Assembly (NCBI GenBank): GCA_035471805.1
Contig: DATIPS010000015.1
Location: forward strand, 1 to 64,000
DNA: 64,000 nt
Direction: 5' to 3'
Source: Acidimicrobiia bacterium
GTDB taxonomy: Bacteria > Actinomycetota > Acidimicrobiia > Spongiisociales > JAHEDJ01
A model generated the notes under the pieces. The model was given only the letters and a program-made list of their open reading frames with translations. It had not been told where the DNA came from and searched no databases. A program made the position numbers and the translations under genes. This document shows positions 54,909-63,971 of the stretch, in pieces (positions within the stretch are counted from its first letter, which is position 1; each line of letters starts with the position of its first letter).

Positions 54909-55514
54909 CTACTTGGAGTAGAGCTCGACGATGAGCTGTTCCTGAATCGGGGTATCGATCTGTGCACGATTAGGAAGATCGTGCACGACCACCCGCTTGG
55001 CCGTCGTGTCAACCTCGAGCCATTCCGATGGCGTGCGGCCGCTCGTATCGACGGAGTGCTGGACGATGATGAGCTCCTTGCTTCCATCGCGCAACGCAAC
55101 CACGTCGTCCTTGCGAACGCGGTAGGAGGGGATATCGACCTTCCTGCCGTTGACCTCGAAGTGGCCGTGGTTCACCAGTTGACGAGCCTGCGGCCGTGTG
55201 GCGGCGAGACCGGCCCGATATACGACGTTGTCCAGACGACTCTCCAGAATGCGAAGCAGGTTGTCACCTGTGATGCCCTTCTGGCGAGCGGCTTCCTGGT
55301 AGTAGCGGCGGAACTGGCGCTCCAGGATGCCGTACATAGTGCGGAGCTTCTGCTTCTCACGGAGCTGGATCAGATAGTCGCTCTCCCGAACGCGGGCACG
55401 GCCGTGTTCGCCGGGAGGATACGGTCGCTTGTCGACCGGGCAGCGCTTTGACTGGCACAGGGGCGTACGCGCCCTGCGGCATGCCTTGTGGCGGGGACCT
55501 GTATAACGAGCCAT
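54909..55514 (-). CDS. rpsD: 30S ribosomal protein S4
   Basis: S4 of 201 aa, primary 16S rRNA binder. Starts MARYTGPRHKACRRARTPLC; KRPYPPGEHGRARVRESDYL and LRTMYGILERQFRRYYQEA are typical. The S4 RNA-binding domain contains SRLDNVVYRAGLAATRPQAR. The N-terminal cysteines (KAC, PLC, KRC) suggest a zinc-type S4 with one ligand changed. ATG 55514; the open frame upstream belongs to rpsK in another phase. Confidence 0.97.
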   Translation of the reverse strand: MARYTGPRHKACRRARTPLCQSKRCPVDKRPYPPGEHGRARVRESDYLIQLREKQKLRTMYGILERQFRRYYQEAARQKGITGDNLLRILESRLDNVVYRAGLAATRPQARQLVNHGHFEVNGRKVDIPSYRVRKDDVVALRDGSKELIIVQHSVDTSGRTPSEWLEVDTTAKRVVVHDLPNRAQIDTPIQEQLIVELYSK

Positions 55515-55516
55515 TC

Positions 55517-55903
55517 TCAGCCTCCCCGGCGCTTCTTGGGCCGGCAACCGTTGTGCGGGACGGGAGTCACATCGCGAATGCCTGTGATCTCCATTCCCAT
55601 GTTCTGAAGAGTGCGAACGGCCGTGTCCCGGCCGGAGCCGGTGCCGCTGACAATCACATCGAGTTTGCGAACCCCATGCTCGCCGGCACGGCGAGCAGCC
55701 TCTTCGGCTGCCACCTGCGCGGCGTAAGGAGTCGATTTCCTCGAACCTTTGAAACCAACCGAACCGCCCGACGTCCATGCGATGGAGTTGCCGGTCTGAT
55801 CGGTGATCGAAATAATCGTGTTGTTGAAGCTGGCCTTGATGTGCGCCACCCCGTGTGGGATGTTCTTGCGCTCACGACGGCGTACTCGCCTCTGCTCCGC
55901 CAA
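55517..55903 (-). CDS. rpsK: 30S ribosomal protein S11
   Basis: S11 of 128 aa, platform protein binding near the 690 loop and mRNA exit. [40 protein letters not shown] and the C-terminal [20 protein letters not shown] are diagnostic. Start 55903, two bases between its stop and rpsD. Confidence 0.98.
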   Translation of the reverse strand: MAEQRRVRRRERKNIPHGVAHIKASFNNTIISITDQTGNSIAWTSGGSVGFKGSRKSTPYAAQVAAEEAARRAGEHGVRKLDVIVSGTGSGRDTAVRTLQNMGMEITGIRDVTPVPHNGCRPKKRRGG

Positions 55904-55922
55904 GGGGACCTCCGCGACCTAT

Positions 55923-56300
55923 CTACTTGCCGACTTGTTTCTTGCCGGCGATGGCAACCCTTGGACCCTTGCGGGTACGGGCGTTGGTGTGCGTCCGCTG
56001 CCCGCGAACCGGCAACCCGCGCCGGTGCCGAAGGCCCTGGTATGAACCAATCTCAACTTTTCGCCGGATGTTCTGTTGTACCTCACGCCGAAGGTCACCT
56101 TCGATGCGCAGGTTTTGGTCGAGGTGCCGACGAATACGCAGCACCTCATCGTCCGTGAGATCTCGCACTTTCGTGCCTGCGTCGATACGAAGTTCCTCAC
56201 ACGTGTTCAGCGCAGTAGTACGACCAATGCCGTAGATATAGGTCAATGCGATCTCGAGACGTTTGTCTCGAGGAAGATCGACGCCTGCGATACGAGCCAT
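55923..56300 (-). CDS. rpsM: 30S ribosomal protein S13
   Basis: S13 of 125 aa, head protein that contacts P-site tRNA and the 50[21 protein letters not shown] and [20 protein letters not shown] are invariant blocks; the tail [17 protein letters not shown] is basic. ATG 56300 is preferred to a TTG one codon earlier. Confidence 0.98.
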   Translation of the reverse strand: MARIAGVDLPRDKRLEIALTYIYGIGRTTALNTCEELRIDAGTKVRDLTDDEVLRIRRHLDQNLRIEGDLRREVQQNIRRKVEIGSYQGLRHRRGLPVRGQRTHTNARTRKGPRVAIAGKKQVGK

Positions 56301-56303
56301 CAA

Positions 56304-56417
56304 CTACCCCTGTCGCTGCTTGTGGCGCGGGTTGGGACAGATGACCCAGACGCGTCCGCGCCGCCGGATGATCCGGCACTTTTCACACATTTTCTTCGTA
56401 GAAGGCCGAACCTTCAT
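56304..56417 (-). CDS. rpmJ: 50S ribosomal protein L36
   Basis: A 37-aa gene directly before rpsM. The zinc ligands are C11, C14 (MCEKCR), C27 (VICPNP) and H32 (PRHKQRQG), the zinc-binding form of L36. It begins [14 protein letters not shown]. Translation comes from reading the minus strand at 56417-56304. In most bacteria infA precedes it; here only a non-coding gap does. Confidence 0.96.
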   Translation of the reverse strand: MKVRPSTKKMCEKCRIIRRRGRVWVICPNPRHKQRQG

Positions 56418-56580
56418 GGTGTCTCCAGACACTTTCAAATGGAAACCGCCGGCGTTCCCACAGCCTCAGACCGCACACAAAGCGGATGAGGGAATGATTG
56501 GGATCACGAGCGAACCGCCTACTTGGAGCCGAACACGCTCAAACCGGCCCGTAAGCCAGACGGGAATCTTAGTCGCCGGT

Positions 56581-57342
56581 TCAACCGGAGGACAAATCGC
56601 TTGCCGTGAACACTATCGGCCCCTCTTCGGTGATGCCGATCGTGTGCTCGAAGTGCGCCGAGAGAGAACCGTCGGCGGTAACAACGGTCCATCCGTCGGC
56701 CTCGACCCTCGTCTCCGCGCCACCGAGATTGAACATGGGCTCTATGCAAACTGCCATCCCCGTCCGGAGCTTCATTCCGGTCCCCTTCTTGCCGAAGTTC
56801 GGGACCTGGGGCTCTTCGTGCATCTGTCTCCCGATGCCGTGCCCGACGTATTCGCGAACGATGCCTAGACCGACACGTTCTGCTTCAGCCTGGACGGCGC
56901 TGCCGATGTTTCCGAGCCTGGCACCGTCGGCGACCTCCTGGATGCCGGCCCACAGCGCCGCTTCGGTCGTCTCGATCAGGCGCCGGGCAACGGGACTGAC
57001 CTCACCTATCCCAAAGGTGATGGCCGCGTCGCCGTGGAAACCTTCGTAGATGGCCCCCGCGTCCACCGAGAGCACATCTCCCGCCTTGAGCCGATACGAG
57101 TCGGGTATACCGTGAACGATCACCGAGTTCGGCGAAGTACAGATGTGTGCCGGGAATCCGTGGTAGCCGAGGAACGAGGGCGTGCAATCCCGCGAACGGA
57201 TGACATCGGCCGCGACGGCGTCCAGTTCCTTCATGCTGACTCCCGGTGCAGCGGCTTCTTTGACCGTCCGCAGCACGACTGCCACCGTGGCTCCTGCAAT
57301 AGCCATCTTCTCGAACTCGTCCGGTTTCTTGATCGTGATCAT
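56581..57342 (-). CDS. map: methionine aminopeptidase type I
   Basis: MAP of 253 aa removes N-terminal methionine. The five metal ligands are readable: VLSVDAGAIYEG and GDAAITF (two Asp), EYVGHGIGRQMHEEP (His), AVCIEPMF (Glu) and the C-terminal Glu following FEHTIGITE. HGFPAHICTSPNSVIVHGIP is the family motif. ATG overlaps the adk stop (ATGA). No SH3 extension. Confidence 0.97.
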   Translation of the reverse strand: MITIKKPDEFEKMAIAGATVAVVLRTVKEAAAPGVSMKELDAVAADVIRSRDCTPSFLGYHGFPAHICTSPNSVIVHGIPDSYRLKAGDVLSVDAGAIYEGFHGDAAITFGIGEVSPVARRLIETTEAALWAGIQEVADGARLGNIGSAVQAEAERVGLGIVREYVGHGIGRQMHEEPQVPNFGKKGTGMKLRTGMAVCIEPMFNLGGAETRVEADGWTVVTADGSLSAHFEHTIGITEEGPIVFTASDLSSG

Positions 57343-57977
57343 CGACGCAGTGCCGCCAATATCGAGTCCGTGATCCTCTCGGGGTCCCCGACTCCTTCGA
57401 TGACGTGCATGGTCGTACCGCCATCACGATAGAAAGTGATCAAGGGTTCGGTCAGAGCCTGGTAGACGTTGAGTCGATTCCTCACCGTTGATGCGAAGTC
57501 GTCTTCTCGCTGATAGACCTCTTCGCCGCACTGGTCGCAGCTCTCCCCGTCGGCCGATGGTGCGTCGTCGACATGGAATACGTGCCCGTTGCCGCAGACC
57601 CTGCGCCCCGAGATGCGCCTGACGATCTCCTCGGAGTCCACGTCGATGACGACGGCCGCATCGAGACCTCCGTCACCGAATCGCTCTTGGAGAGCCTCGG
57701 CTTGGGCGATGGTTCGTGGGAATCCGTCGAGGATGAAACCGTCGGCGGCATCATCCCGGGCAACCCGGTCCAGGAGCATGGCGATGACCAGGTCGTCCGG
57801 GACCAGGTCACCTCGCTCCATGATCGCCCGTGCCTTGAGCCCGAGCTCGGTGCCTTCCGAAACGGCCTGGCGCAGCATGTCCCCCGTGGCGATGTGTGGG
57901 ATACCGAGATGCGCGGCTACACGTTTGGCCTGGGTCCCTTTGCCGGCCCCGGGCGGCCCCAAAAAAAGCAGCCTCAT
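57339..57977 (-). CDS. adk: adenylate kinase
   Basis: Adk of 212 aa balances AMP, ADP and ATP. P-loop FLGPPGAGKGTQAKRVAAHL, AMP site DMLRQAVSEGTELG and FILDGFPRTIAQAEAL. The long LID carries CGNGHVFHV followed by ESCDQCGEEVYQREDD, the zinc-binding type. Follows secY; 61 bp with heptad repeats separate the two. Confidence 0.97.
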   Translation of the reverse strand: MRLLFLGPPGAGKGTQAKRVAAHLGIPHIATGDMLRQAVSEGTELGLKARAIMERGDLVPDDLVIAMLLDRVARDDAADGFILDGFPRTIAQAEALQERFGDGGLDAAVVIDVDSEEIVRRISGRRVCGNGHVFHVDDAPSADGESCDQCGEEVYQREDDFASTVRNRLNVYQALTEPLITFYRDGGTTMHVIEGVGDPERITDSILAALRR

Positions 57978-58003
57978 CGGAGCCGAGCTCCGGTGAGGCC
58001 GCC

Positions 58004-58038
58004 GTACCCGGTAATCGATACCTGGTACCCGGTATTCG
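58004..58038. repeat. five heptads (GTACCCG type) between secY and adk
   Basis: GTACCCG, GTAATCG, ATACCTG, GTACCCG, GTATTCG follow each other with a 7-bp period and end exactly before the secY stop codon. Confidence 0.8.
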
Positions 58039-59364
58039 TCACGTCAAGAAACCTTCGTAGTTCCTCATTGTCAGCTGGCTCTCGATCTGCTTCATCGTTT
58101 CGAGTGCTACACCCACGACGATCAGAATCGACACGCCGGAAAACCCGATCTGGAAGCCCCAGATCACCGACGCGATGGCCGGGAGCACCGAGATCGAGGC
58201 CAGGAACATGGAGCCGGGCAAAGTGATCCGATTGAGGATGTACTCCAGATGACGCACGGTTGCCTTGCCGGGACGGATTCCGGGAACGAACCCACCCTGA
58301 CGCTGGATCGTTTCGGCCTGACGAACGGGATCGAACTGGATCGCCGTATAGAAATAGGTGAAGAACACAATGAGCAGGAAGAGGATGATCACGTAGGTCC
58401 AGGTCGAGCTGCCTCCTGAACCCAGGTACTCGTTGACCCAGTTGCGGATCCCCTCGAGCACGCTGTTGGTCGAGTTCGGAATCATCGTCACGATGAGCGC
58501 CGGGAAGAACAAGACGCTCGTCGCGAAGATCACGGGGATTACGCCTGCCGTGTTGACCTTCAGCGGAATATAGGTCGCCTGGCCACCCAGTACCCGCCGG
58601 CCCCGGACTCGTTTGGCGAACTGAATGGGTATGCGCCGCTGTCCCTGCTCCACGTAGAGGATCGCAACCACCATTGCAACGAAGATGAACACCATCAGAA
58701 CGAAGAGAAGCGGCTGTGAAGCACCGACTGTCTGCTGATAGATCAGCGAGAAGCTGGCCGGTAGCTGGCTGATGATGCTGGTGAAGATGATCAGCGACAT
58801 ACCGTTGCCGATACCGCGCTGAGTGATCAACTCGCCGAGCCACATGATGAATGCGGTTCCGGCCGTCATCGTCAGCACGATGAGTGCTGCTTTTCCGGTG
58901 CTCGAATCGGTGATCAGCGGTTGGCTCAGTCCGAGCTGCGCGGCTCCCCCGGCACTGGCGAACAAGGCGGTGAGCGCCGTCGACTGCAGCAGGGCCAGGA
59001 CGACGGTCAAGTACCGGGTCCACTGGGTGATGACCTTGCGGCCCCTGTCACCCTCGTCTTGCAAAGCCTGCAGGCGAGGAATGACCACAGTGAGCAGCTG
59101 CATGATGATGCTCGCCGTGATGTAGGGCATGATGCCGAGCGCGAATACCGAGAAGCGCTCGAGTGCGCCACCGGAGAAGAGGTTGAGCAAGCCGAAGATT
59201 CCGCCCACCTCTGCTCCTTCGGCGATCGCCTGGACGGCGTCGAGGTCTGTTCCCGGAACGGGGATATTCGTCCCGAGCCGGTACACGCCGAGAATCATCA
59301 GCGTGAAGAGGATCTTCCGACGCAAGTCGGGAATCGTGAACATGTGGCGGTAAACGGCGAGCAT
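58039..59364 (-). CDS. secY: preprotein translocase subunit SecY
   Basis: SecY of 441 aa, ten-helix channel of the Sec translocase in the cytoplasmic membrane. FTLMILGVYRLGTNIPVPG is helix 1 with plug region; MPYITASIIMQLLTVVIPRL, GIGNGMSLIIFTSIISQLPA, and the cytosolic loop RIPIQFAKRVRGRRVLGGQA are conserved. It lies between rplO and adk as in the standard spc operon. Confidence 0.98.
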   Translation of the reverse strand: MLAVYRHMFTIPDLRRKILFTLMILGVYRLGTNIPVPGTDLDAVQAIAEGAEVGGIFGLLNLFSGGALERFSVFALGIMPYITASIIMQLLTVVIPRLQALQDEGDRGRKVITQWTRYLTVVLALLQSTALTALFASAGGAAQLGLSQPLITDSSTGKAALIVLTMTAGTAFIMWLGELITQRGIGNGMSLIIFTSIISQLPASFSLIYQQTVGASQPLLFVLMVFIFVAMVVAILYVEQGQRRIPIQFAKRVRGRRVLGGQATYIPLKVNTAGVIPVIFATSVLFFPALIVTMIPNSTNSVLEGIRNWVNEYLGSGGSSTWTYVIILFLLIVFFTYFYTAIQFDPVRQAETIQRQGGFVPGIRPGKATVRHLEYILNRITLPGSMFLASISVLPAIASVIWGFQIGFSGVSILIVVGVALETMKQIESQLTMRNYEGFLT

Positions 59365-59375
59365 GAAAATCCTGA

Positions 59376-59438
59376 GTTCTAGGTTCTAAGTTCCAGGTTC
59401 CGAACCGGGTGCCAGTTGCCGGTTGCCAACTGCCACCC
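59376..59438. repeat. nine heptads in the rplO-secY gap
   Basis: From 59376 the sequence runs in 7-base units: GTTCTAG, GTTCTAA, GTTCCAG, GTTCCGA, ACCGGGT, GCCAGTT, GCCGGTT, GCCAACT, GCCACCC. The unit drifts from a GTTCTAG to a GCCAGTT type while the register stays constant. It fills most of the 109-bp gap just upstream of secY. Confidence 0.85.
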
Positions 59439-59473
59439 GGGGCATTCTTGCAGCTGACGGGCTAAACGCACCT

Positions 59474-59941
59474 TCAGCCTTCGACCACTTCTGCTGTTCC
59501 CCCGGCTGCTTCGATCTTGGCGACTGCACCCTTGCTGAAGGCATGGGCCTTCACCGTGAGCTTCGTATTGAGTTCTCCGTCGGCGAGGACCTTCACCCGG
59601 CCGCGCTTCTTCACCATGCCTGCAGCACGGATGTCCTCCGGCGTGACGGTAGAACCGGCTGCGAACTCGCCGAGGCGCTCGACGTTCACGACGGTGAAGT
59701 ACTCCTTGTTTGGATTCTTGAACCCGCGCAGATGCGGAAGGCGGCGTTGCAAAGGCATGCTGCCACCCTCGAATCCGGGACGGACGGTCCCACGGGCTTT
59801 CAGACCCTTGGTACCGCGACCGGCGGTCTTTCCGCGCCGTCCGCCTTCACCACGTCCAACCCGAATAGCCTTCTTTTTGGATCCGGGTGCCGGCTTCAGG
59901 TGATGAAGCTGGAGTTTGGTCTTCTTCTGCTTGTCAGCCAT
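59474..59941 (-). CDS. rplO: 50S ribosomal protein L15
   Basis: L15 of 155 aa. LHHLKPAPGSKKKAIRVGRG and GGRRGKTAGRGTKGLKARGT form the basic glycine-rich N-terminus inserted in 23S rRNA; PLQRRLPHLRGFKNP and VKVLADGELNTKLTVKAHAF are core blocks. ATG 59941. Confidence 0.98.
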   Translation of the reverse strand: MADKQKKTKLQLHHLKPAPGSKKKAIRVGRGEGGRRGKTAGRGTKGLKARGTVRPGFEGGSMPLQRRLPHLRGFKNPNKEYFTVVNVERLGEFAAGSTVTPEDIRAAGMVKKRGRVKVLADGELNTKLTVKAHAFSKGAVAKIEAAGGTAEVVEG

Positions 59942-59956
59942 TGGTTCCTCTTCGTG

Positions 59957-59991
59957 GTACGTAGTACGCAGTACGAGCTACGTACCAGCTA
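59957..59991. repeat. five heptads (GTACGTA type) between rpmD and rplO
   Basis: GTACGTA, GTACGCA, GTACGAG, CTACGTA, CCAGCTA in a 7-bp register; the last unit contains the rpmD stop codon (59989-59991). Confidence 0.85.
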
Positions 59992-60180
59992 CTTCTTGTT
60001 CTCGACTACGTCGACGAGATGCTTCACTTTGTGCAACATCCCGCGGATCGCTTCGGTGTCGTCGTGTTGGACGGTCTGGTTCATCTTCCGGAGGCCGAGG
60101 CCTCGCACCGTTGCACGGGTCTTTGGCTTTTCTCCGATGAGGCTCCGGCGGAGCGTCACTAGCAGTGTCTTCGCAGCCAT
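59989..60180 (-). CDS. rpmD: 50S ribosomal protein L30
   Basis: L30 of 63 aa. [20 protein letters not shown], then [20 protein letters not shown] and [10 protein letters not shown], the standard small beta-alpha-beta protein. ATG 60180, 7 bp after the rpsE stop. Confidence 0.97.
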   Translation of the reverse strand: MAAKTLLVTLRRSLIGEKPKTRATVRGLGLRKMNQTVQHDDTEAIRGMLHKVKHLVDVVENKK

Positions 60181-60187
60181 GGATAGG

Positions 60188-60760
60188 TCACTCCCCCGCT
60201 TGGGCGCGGATCATCTCGGTCGACCGGTATGACGCCAGGAGAGCCGGAGGGGTCACCTCTTCAGGGCTCTTGCCGCGCATCTTGGCGATCACGTCCGGAC
60301 GATGCTGGCCGAGAAGGGCATTCATCGTCGCCTTGGCGACGTTGAGGTGCGTCGGTGAACCAAGGGATTTCCCCAGGGCGTCCCGAACTCCAGCCGCCTC
60401 GAGGATCTGCCGCACTGCACCGCCGGCGATCACGCCGGTACCCGGTGCTGCCGGCTTGATCAGGACACGGGAGGCGCTGTGCTCGCCGATGATCTCGTGG
60501 ATCGTCGTGGTCCCTGCCATCGGAATGGAAACCATCGCCTTGCGGGCAGTCTCCATTCCCTTCTGGATGGCGGCCGGAACCTCTTTGGCTTTTCCGTAGC
60601 CGACGCCGACCTTTCCTTTCCCATCACCCACTACTACGAGCGCGGTGAAAGAGAACCTGCGGCCACCCTTGACCACCTTGGCTACACGATTGATCTGAAT
60701 GACCCGCTCGTCGAGCTGAGGTCCCTCGGTTTCTTGCTGCTGACGCTGTTGTCTCGCCAT
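60188..60760 (-). CDS. rpsE: 30S ribosomal protein S5
   Basis: S5 of 190 aa, accuracy protein at the decoding region. The dsRBD-like N-terminal domain has [20 protein letters not shown] and [20 protein letters not shown]; the C-terminal domain has [20 protein letters not shown]. The tail beyond residue 160 is somewhat long. Confidence 0.98.
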   Translation of the reverse strand: MARQQRQQQETEGPQLDERVIQINRVAKVVKGGRRFSFTALVVVGDGKGKVGVGYGKAKEVPAAIQKGMETARKAMVSIPMAGTTTIHEIIGEHSASRVLIKPAAPGTGVIAGGAVRQILEAAGVRDALGKSLGSPTHLNVAKATMNALLGQHRPDVIAKMRGKSPEEVTPPALLASYRSTEMIRAQAGE

Positions 60761-60768
60761 CGTCTCTC

Positions 60769-61122
60769 CTAAAAATCCAACCCGGCTTCGCGAGCAGCAT
60801 CTGCCAGGGCCTTGACCCGTCCGTGGAACGGGAAGCCTCCCCGGTCGAACACCACTTTGCCAACACCGGCGCTTTGAGCACGCTCGGCGATCAACTTACC
60901 GATCTTCGAGGCGGTCTCGATGCTGAGCCGCTCTCCCCGGAGATCCTTTTCCGTCGACGACGCCGACGCAAGCGTGTGGCCTGCTACGTCGTCGATGACC
61001 TGCGCATAGATGTAGCGATTGCTCCGGAACACGGCCAACCGCGGACGGGCGGGCGTCCCGGAGACGCGCTTCCGAACTCGATAATGGCGGATCTTCCGCG
61101 CAGACTCTCTCGACTTGCTCAT
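60769..61122 (-). CDS. rplR: 50S ribosomal protein L18
   Basis: L18 of 117 aa binds 5S r[23 protein letters not shown] and [20 protein letters not shown] are conserved, and [20 protein letters not shown] ends it. ATG overlaps the rplF stop (ATGA). Confidence 0.98.
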   Translation of the reverse strand: MSKSRESARKIRHYRVRKRVSGTPARPRLAVFRSNRYIYAQVIDDVAGHTLASASSTEKDLRGERLSIETASKIGKLIAERAQSAGVGKVVFDRGGFPFHGRVKALADAAREAGLDF

Positions 61123-61661
61123 CGCGAGACACCTGCCTTTCCGGCCTTGCGCCGCACCTGCTCGTCTACATACCGAATTCCCTTGCCCTTGTAGGGCTCG
61201 GGGGGACGGATTGCCCTGATCTCGGAGGCAATCTGGCCGACGGCTTCCTTGTCTATTCCGCTCACAATGATCTTCGTCGGCTCCGGCACCTCGAATGTGA
61301 TGCCGGCAGGAGCTTCAACGCTGACCGGATGACTGAAACCGAGCTGCAGATCGAGGCCGGTGCCTTTCATCGCCGCACGATATCCGACACCGACGATCGC
61401 TAGTTCCTTGCTGAATCCGTCGGCAACCCCGGCCACCATGTTGGCGAGCAGAGCCCGGCTCAGCCCGTGCAGGGCTCTCGACTGCCGTTCGTCGTCGACT
61501 CTTCCGACGGTGAGCACACCGTCTTCCTGACTGATCGAAACACGATCGTGAAACTCGCGATCCAGCTGGCCCTTGGGCCCTTTGACCGTCACCTTCTGAC
61601 CATCGATGGCGACATTGACGCCGGACGGGAGAGTGATCGGTACTTTTCCTACACGGCTCAT
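61119..61661 (-). CDS. rplF: 50S ribosomal protein L6
   Basis: L6 of 180 aa. [19 protein letters not shown] begins the first of two similar domains; [20 protein letters not shown] lies in the second and [20 protein letters not shown] is the C-terminal signature. ATG 61661 was chosen over an in-frame start five codons upstream; it comes one base after the rpsH stop. Confidence 0.98.
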   Translation of the reverse strand: MSRVGKVPITLPSGVNVAIDGQKVTVKGPKGQLDREFHDRVSISQEDGVLTVGRVDDERQSRALHGLSRALLANMVAGVADGFSKELAIVGVGYRAAMKGTGLDLQLGFSHPVSVEAPAGITFEVPEPTKIIVSGIDKEAVGQIASEIRAIRPPEPYKGKGIRYVDEQVRRKAGKAGVSR

Positions 61662-61662
61662 C

Positions 61663-62058
61663 TCACCAAACCTCACACACGATCTCGCCGCCCAGCTGGC
61701 GGCGGCGGGCTTCGCGATCCGGCAGGATCCCCTGTGAAGTCGAAACCAGGACTACACCGAGGCCGCCGTTGGAACGAGGAAGCTCACCGGCTTTGCGGTA
61801 GACACGACGACCGGGCTTGGAAACCCGCCGAAGACCGGAGATGATCTTCTCGCGACGCGGCCCGTACTTGAGCTGAATCGTCATCTCACGCGCCGGTCCT
61901 TTCGGCTCGACATCGAATCCCTCTATGAATCCCTCGGCGGCGAGGATGCCGGCGACGGCCTCCTTGACCTTGGAAGACGGCATGGTCACTGTCACGTGCC
62001 CCGCCTGTACGGCGTTGCGGATTCGAGTCAGCATGTCGGCAATGGGATCGGTCATCAT
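61663..62058 (-). CDS. rpsH: 30S ribosomal protein S8
   Basis: S8 of about 131 aa, 16S central-domain binder and known translational regulator of the spc operon in E. coli. [20 protein letters not shown] is the start, [20 protein letters not shown] the middle, and [20 protein letters not shown] the C-terminal signature. ATG 62058 or 62055. Confidence 0.97.
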   Translation of the reverse strand: MMTDPIADMLTRIRNAVQAGHVTVTMPSSKVKEAVAGILAAEGFIEGFDVEPKGPAREMTIQLKYGPRREKIISGLRRVSKPGRRVYRKAGELPRSNGGLGVVLVSTSQGILPDREARRRQLGGEIVCEVW

Positions 62059-62060
62059 GA

Positions 62061-62246
62061 TTACCACGAAGCCTTTCTCACACCGGGTAGCTCACCCCTG
62101 CGGGCGAGTTCACGCACACAGATGCGGCACATGCCAAATTTCCGCAGGTAAGCGCGCGGCCGACCACACCGCTTGCAGCGGTTGTAGGCGCGCGATTTGA
62201 ACTTGGGCGTGCGATTGGCTTTCGCAATCAGAGATTTCTTCGCCAT
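62061..62246 (-). CDS. rpsN: 30S ribosomal protein S14 type Z
   Basis: Zinc-type S14 of 61 aa with ligands C24, C27, C40 and C43 (RCKRCGRP and GMCRICVRE). It ends with the universal [11 protein letters not shown]. The Cys4 form is usual for the spc operon copy in Actinomycetota. Confidence 0.98.
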   Translation of the reverse strand: MAKKSLIAKANRTPKFKSRAYNRCKRCGRPRAYLRKFGMCRICVRELARRGELPGVRKASW

Positions 62247-62256
62247 GAACTAGCTC

Positions 62257-62814
62257 CTACACCTGCGCTTGTTGTTTGCGGAACGGGAAGCCGAACGCAT
62301 TCAGCAAGGCCCTCGCATCTTCATCGTTGTCGGCCGTCGTGCATATGGTGATATCCATTCCACGAACGGTTGAGACCTTGTCGTAGTCGATCTCCGGAAA
62401 TATCAGCTGCTCGGTGACTCCGAACGAGTAGTTGCCGCGCCCGTCGAACGACTTCGGGTTCAGGCCGCGGAAGTCACGCACACGGGGAATCGCCACAGCC
62501 ACGAGCCTGTCGAAGAACTCCCACATGCGCTTGCCGCGCAACGTCACAGAGGCGCCGACCGGCATACCTTTGCGTACCTTGAAGTTGGCAATCGACTTCT
62601 TGGCCAGGTTCATCTTCGGCTTCTGGCCCGTGATGATGGCGAGTTCGTCCATCACCGAGTCGATCGCCTTCTTGTCGGCAACGGCTTCGCCCACGCCAAC
62701 GTTGACGACGATCTTCTCCAAACGCGGCACCAGCATGGCGTTCGGCGCGTTGATCTCTTCCATCAGCTTGGGAGCGATCTCATCGTTGTACTTCTGCTTC
62801 AGTCGCGGAATCAC
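62257..62814 (-). CDS. rplE: 50S ribosomal protein L5
   Basis: L5 of 185 aa binds 5S rRNA and contacts P-site tRNA. Starts [59 protein letters not shown] and [20 protein letters not shown] are diagnostic. Overlaps the rplX stop by 4 nt. Confidence 0.98.
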   Translation of the reverse strand: MIPRLKQKYNDEIAPKLMEEINAPNAMLVPRLEKIVVNVGVGEAVADKKAIDSVMDELAIITGQKPKMNLAKKSIANFKVRKGMPVGASVTLRGKRMWEFFDRLVAVAIPRVRDFRGLNPKSFDGRGNYSFGVTEQLIFPEIDYDKVSTVRGMDITICTTADNDEDARALLNAFGFPFRKQQAQV

Positions 62815-63116
62815 AGTTCACCTCCGCACTTCACGCAGGTGCGAGTCTTCTTGCCGTCACCGTCGATTCGGTATCCGATGCGGGTCGGGCCGCATTCATC
62901 GCAGATGATCATGACATTGGAAGCGTCCAGCGGCATGTCCTTGTCGATGATGCCACCCTGCATCGTCTGTCCGCGCGGCTTCATATGCCGCTTGGCGGTA
63001 TTGACGTTCTCGACGATTACCTTGTTCTTCTTGGGAATGACGCGGATGATGCGAGACTCCCTACCGGAGTCCTTGCCTGCCATTACCTTGACTTTGTCGC
63101 CTTCGCGCAACCGCAT
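62811..63116 (-). CDS. rplX: 50S ribosomal protein L24
   Basis: L24 of 101 aa. The KOW motif is in [40 protein letters not shown] is conserved. The C-terminus has a Cys4 zinc-like pair, [13 protein letters not shown] and [12 protein letters not shown] 63116 shares one base with the rplN stop (TGATG). Confidence 0.97.
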   Translation of the reverse strand: MRLREGDKVKVMAGKDSGRESRIIRVIPKKNKVIVENVNTAKRHMKPRGQTMQGGIIDKDMPLDASNVMIICDECGPTRIGYRIDGDGKKTRTCVKCGGEL

Positions 63117-63484
63117 CACAGCACCTCCGGAGCCAGCGAGACGATCCTCATGAACTTCTTCTCGCGGAGTTCTCGAGCCACCGGGCCGAAAATACGAGTA
63201 CCGCGGGGCTGCTGGTTGGCGTCGATGAGCACACACGCGTTGTCATCGAAGCGAATGTAGGTGCCGTCTTGCCGGCGGTGTTCCTTGGCCGTGCGAACCA
63301 CGACTGCTTGAACGACCTCACCACGTTTGACTGCAGCACCCGGAATCGCTTCCTTGACTGTGCCGACGATCACATCGCCGACACCGGCGTACCGGCGCTT
63401 CGAGCCGCCGAGCACGCGAATGCACAGCAACTCCCGAGCGCCGCTGTTGTCGGCCACTTTGAGGCGGGATTCCTGCTGGATCAT
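63116..63484 (-). CDS. rplN: 50S ribosomal protein L14
   Basis: L14 of 122 aa. [40 protein letters not shown] and [20 protein letters not shown] are invariant blocks. It sits at the intersubunit face and binds the silencing factor RsfS in other bacteria. Overlaps the rpsQ stop by 4 nt. Confidence 0.98.
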   Translation of the reverse strand: MIQQESRLKVADNSGARELLCIRVLGGSKRRYAGVGDVIVGTVKEAIPGAAVKRGEVVQAVVVRTAKEHRRQDGTYIRFDDNACVLIDANQQPRGTRIFGPVARELREKKFMRIVSLAPEVL

Positions 63485-63738
63485 CGGGCCCGCTCCACAA
63501 CTTCGACCACGCGCCAGCGCTTGGTCTTCGATAGCGGCCGCGTCTCTGCGATCAACACGGTATCTCCCATGCGGGCATCGTTTGCCTCATCGTGAGCATG
63601 GAATCGAGACCGACTGCGTACGATCTTGCCGTACAGCGGATGGCGCCGGGAGCCCGTGACCTCGACCGTGATCGTTTTGTCTCGCTTGTCCGACACCACG
63701 ACCCCGAGGCGCGTCTTGCGACGTGTTCGGTCTGCCAT
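63481..63738 (-). CDS. rpsQ: 30S ribosomal protein S17
   Basis: S17 of 85 aa. [20 protein letters not shown] opens and [20 protein letters not shown] and [20 protein letters not shown] are the family signature. It shares one base with the rpmC stop. Confidence 0.98.
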   Translation of the reverse strand: MADRTRRKTRLGVVVSDKRDKTITVEVTGSRRHPLYGKIVRSRSRFHAHDEANDARMGDTVLIAETRPLSKTKRWRVVEVVERAR

Positions 63739-63971
63739 TACGCACCTTCCTTGTCGGCAACCGCTGCTTGCGCCTGCCAGGCTTCGATTTCTTGTTCTCT
63801 CATAACCGTCATGATGCGAGCCACTTCGCGCCGGACCTGTCCGAGCCGGGCGGTGTTGTCCAACTGGTTGGTTGCCAGCTGAAAACGCAGGTTGAAGGCC
63901 TCAGCCTTCGCCTCTGCGAGCGCCTCGAGCAGTTGTGCGGTCGAGAGCTCTCGGAGTTCCTCGGTAGTCAC
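63738..63971 (-). CDS. rpmC: 50S ribosomal protein L29
   Basis: L29 of 77 aa, two-helix protein at the exit tunnel where nascent-chain factors dock. [20 protein letters not shown] and [20 protein letters not shown] followed by [19 protein letters not shown] fit the family. GTG 63971 overlaps the rplP stop (GTGA). Confidence 0.96.
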   Translation of the reverse strand: MTTEELRELSTAQLLEALAEAKAEAFNLRFQLATNQLDNTARLGQVRREVARIMTVMREQEIEAWQAQAAVADKEGA

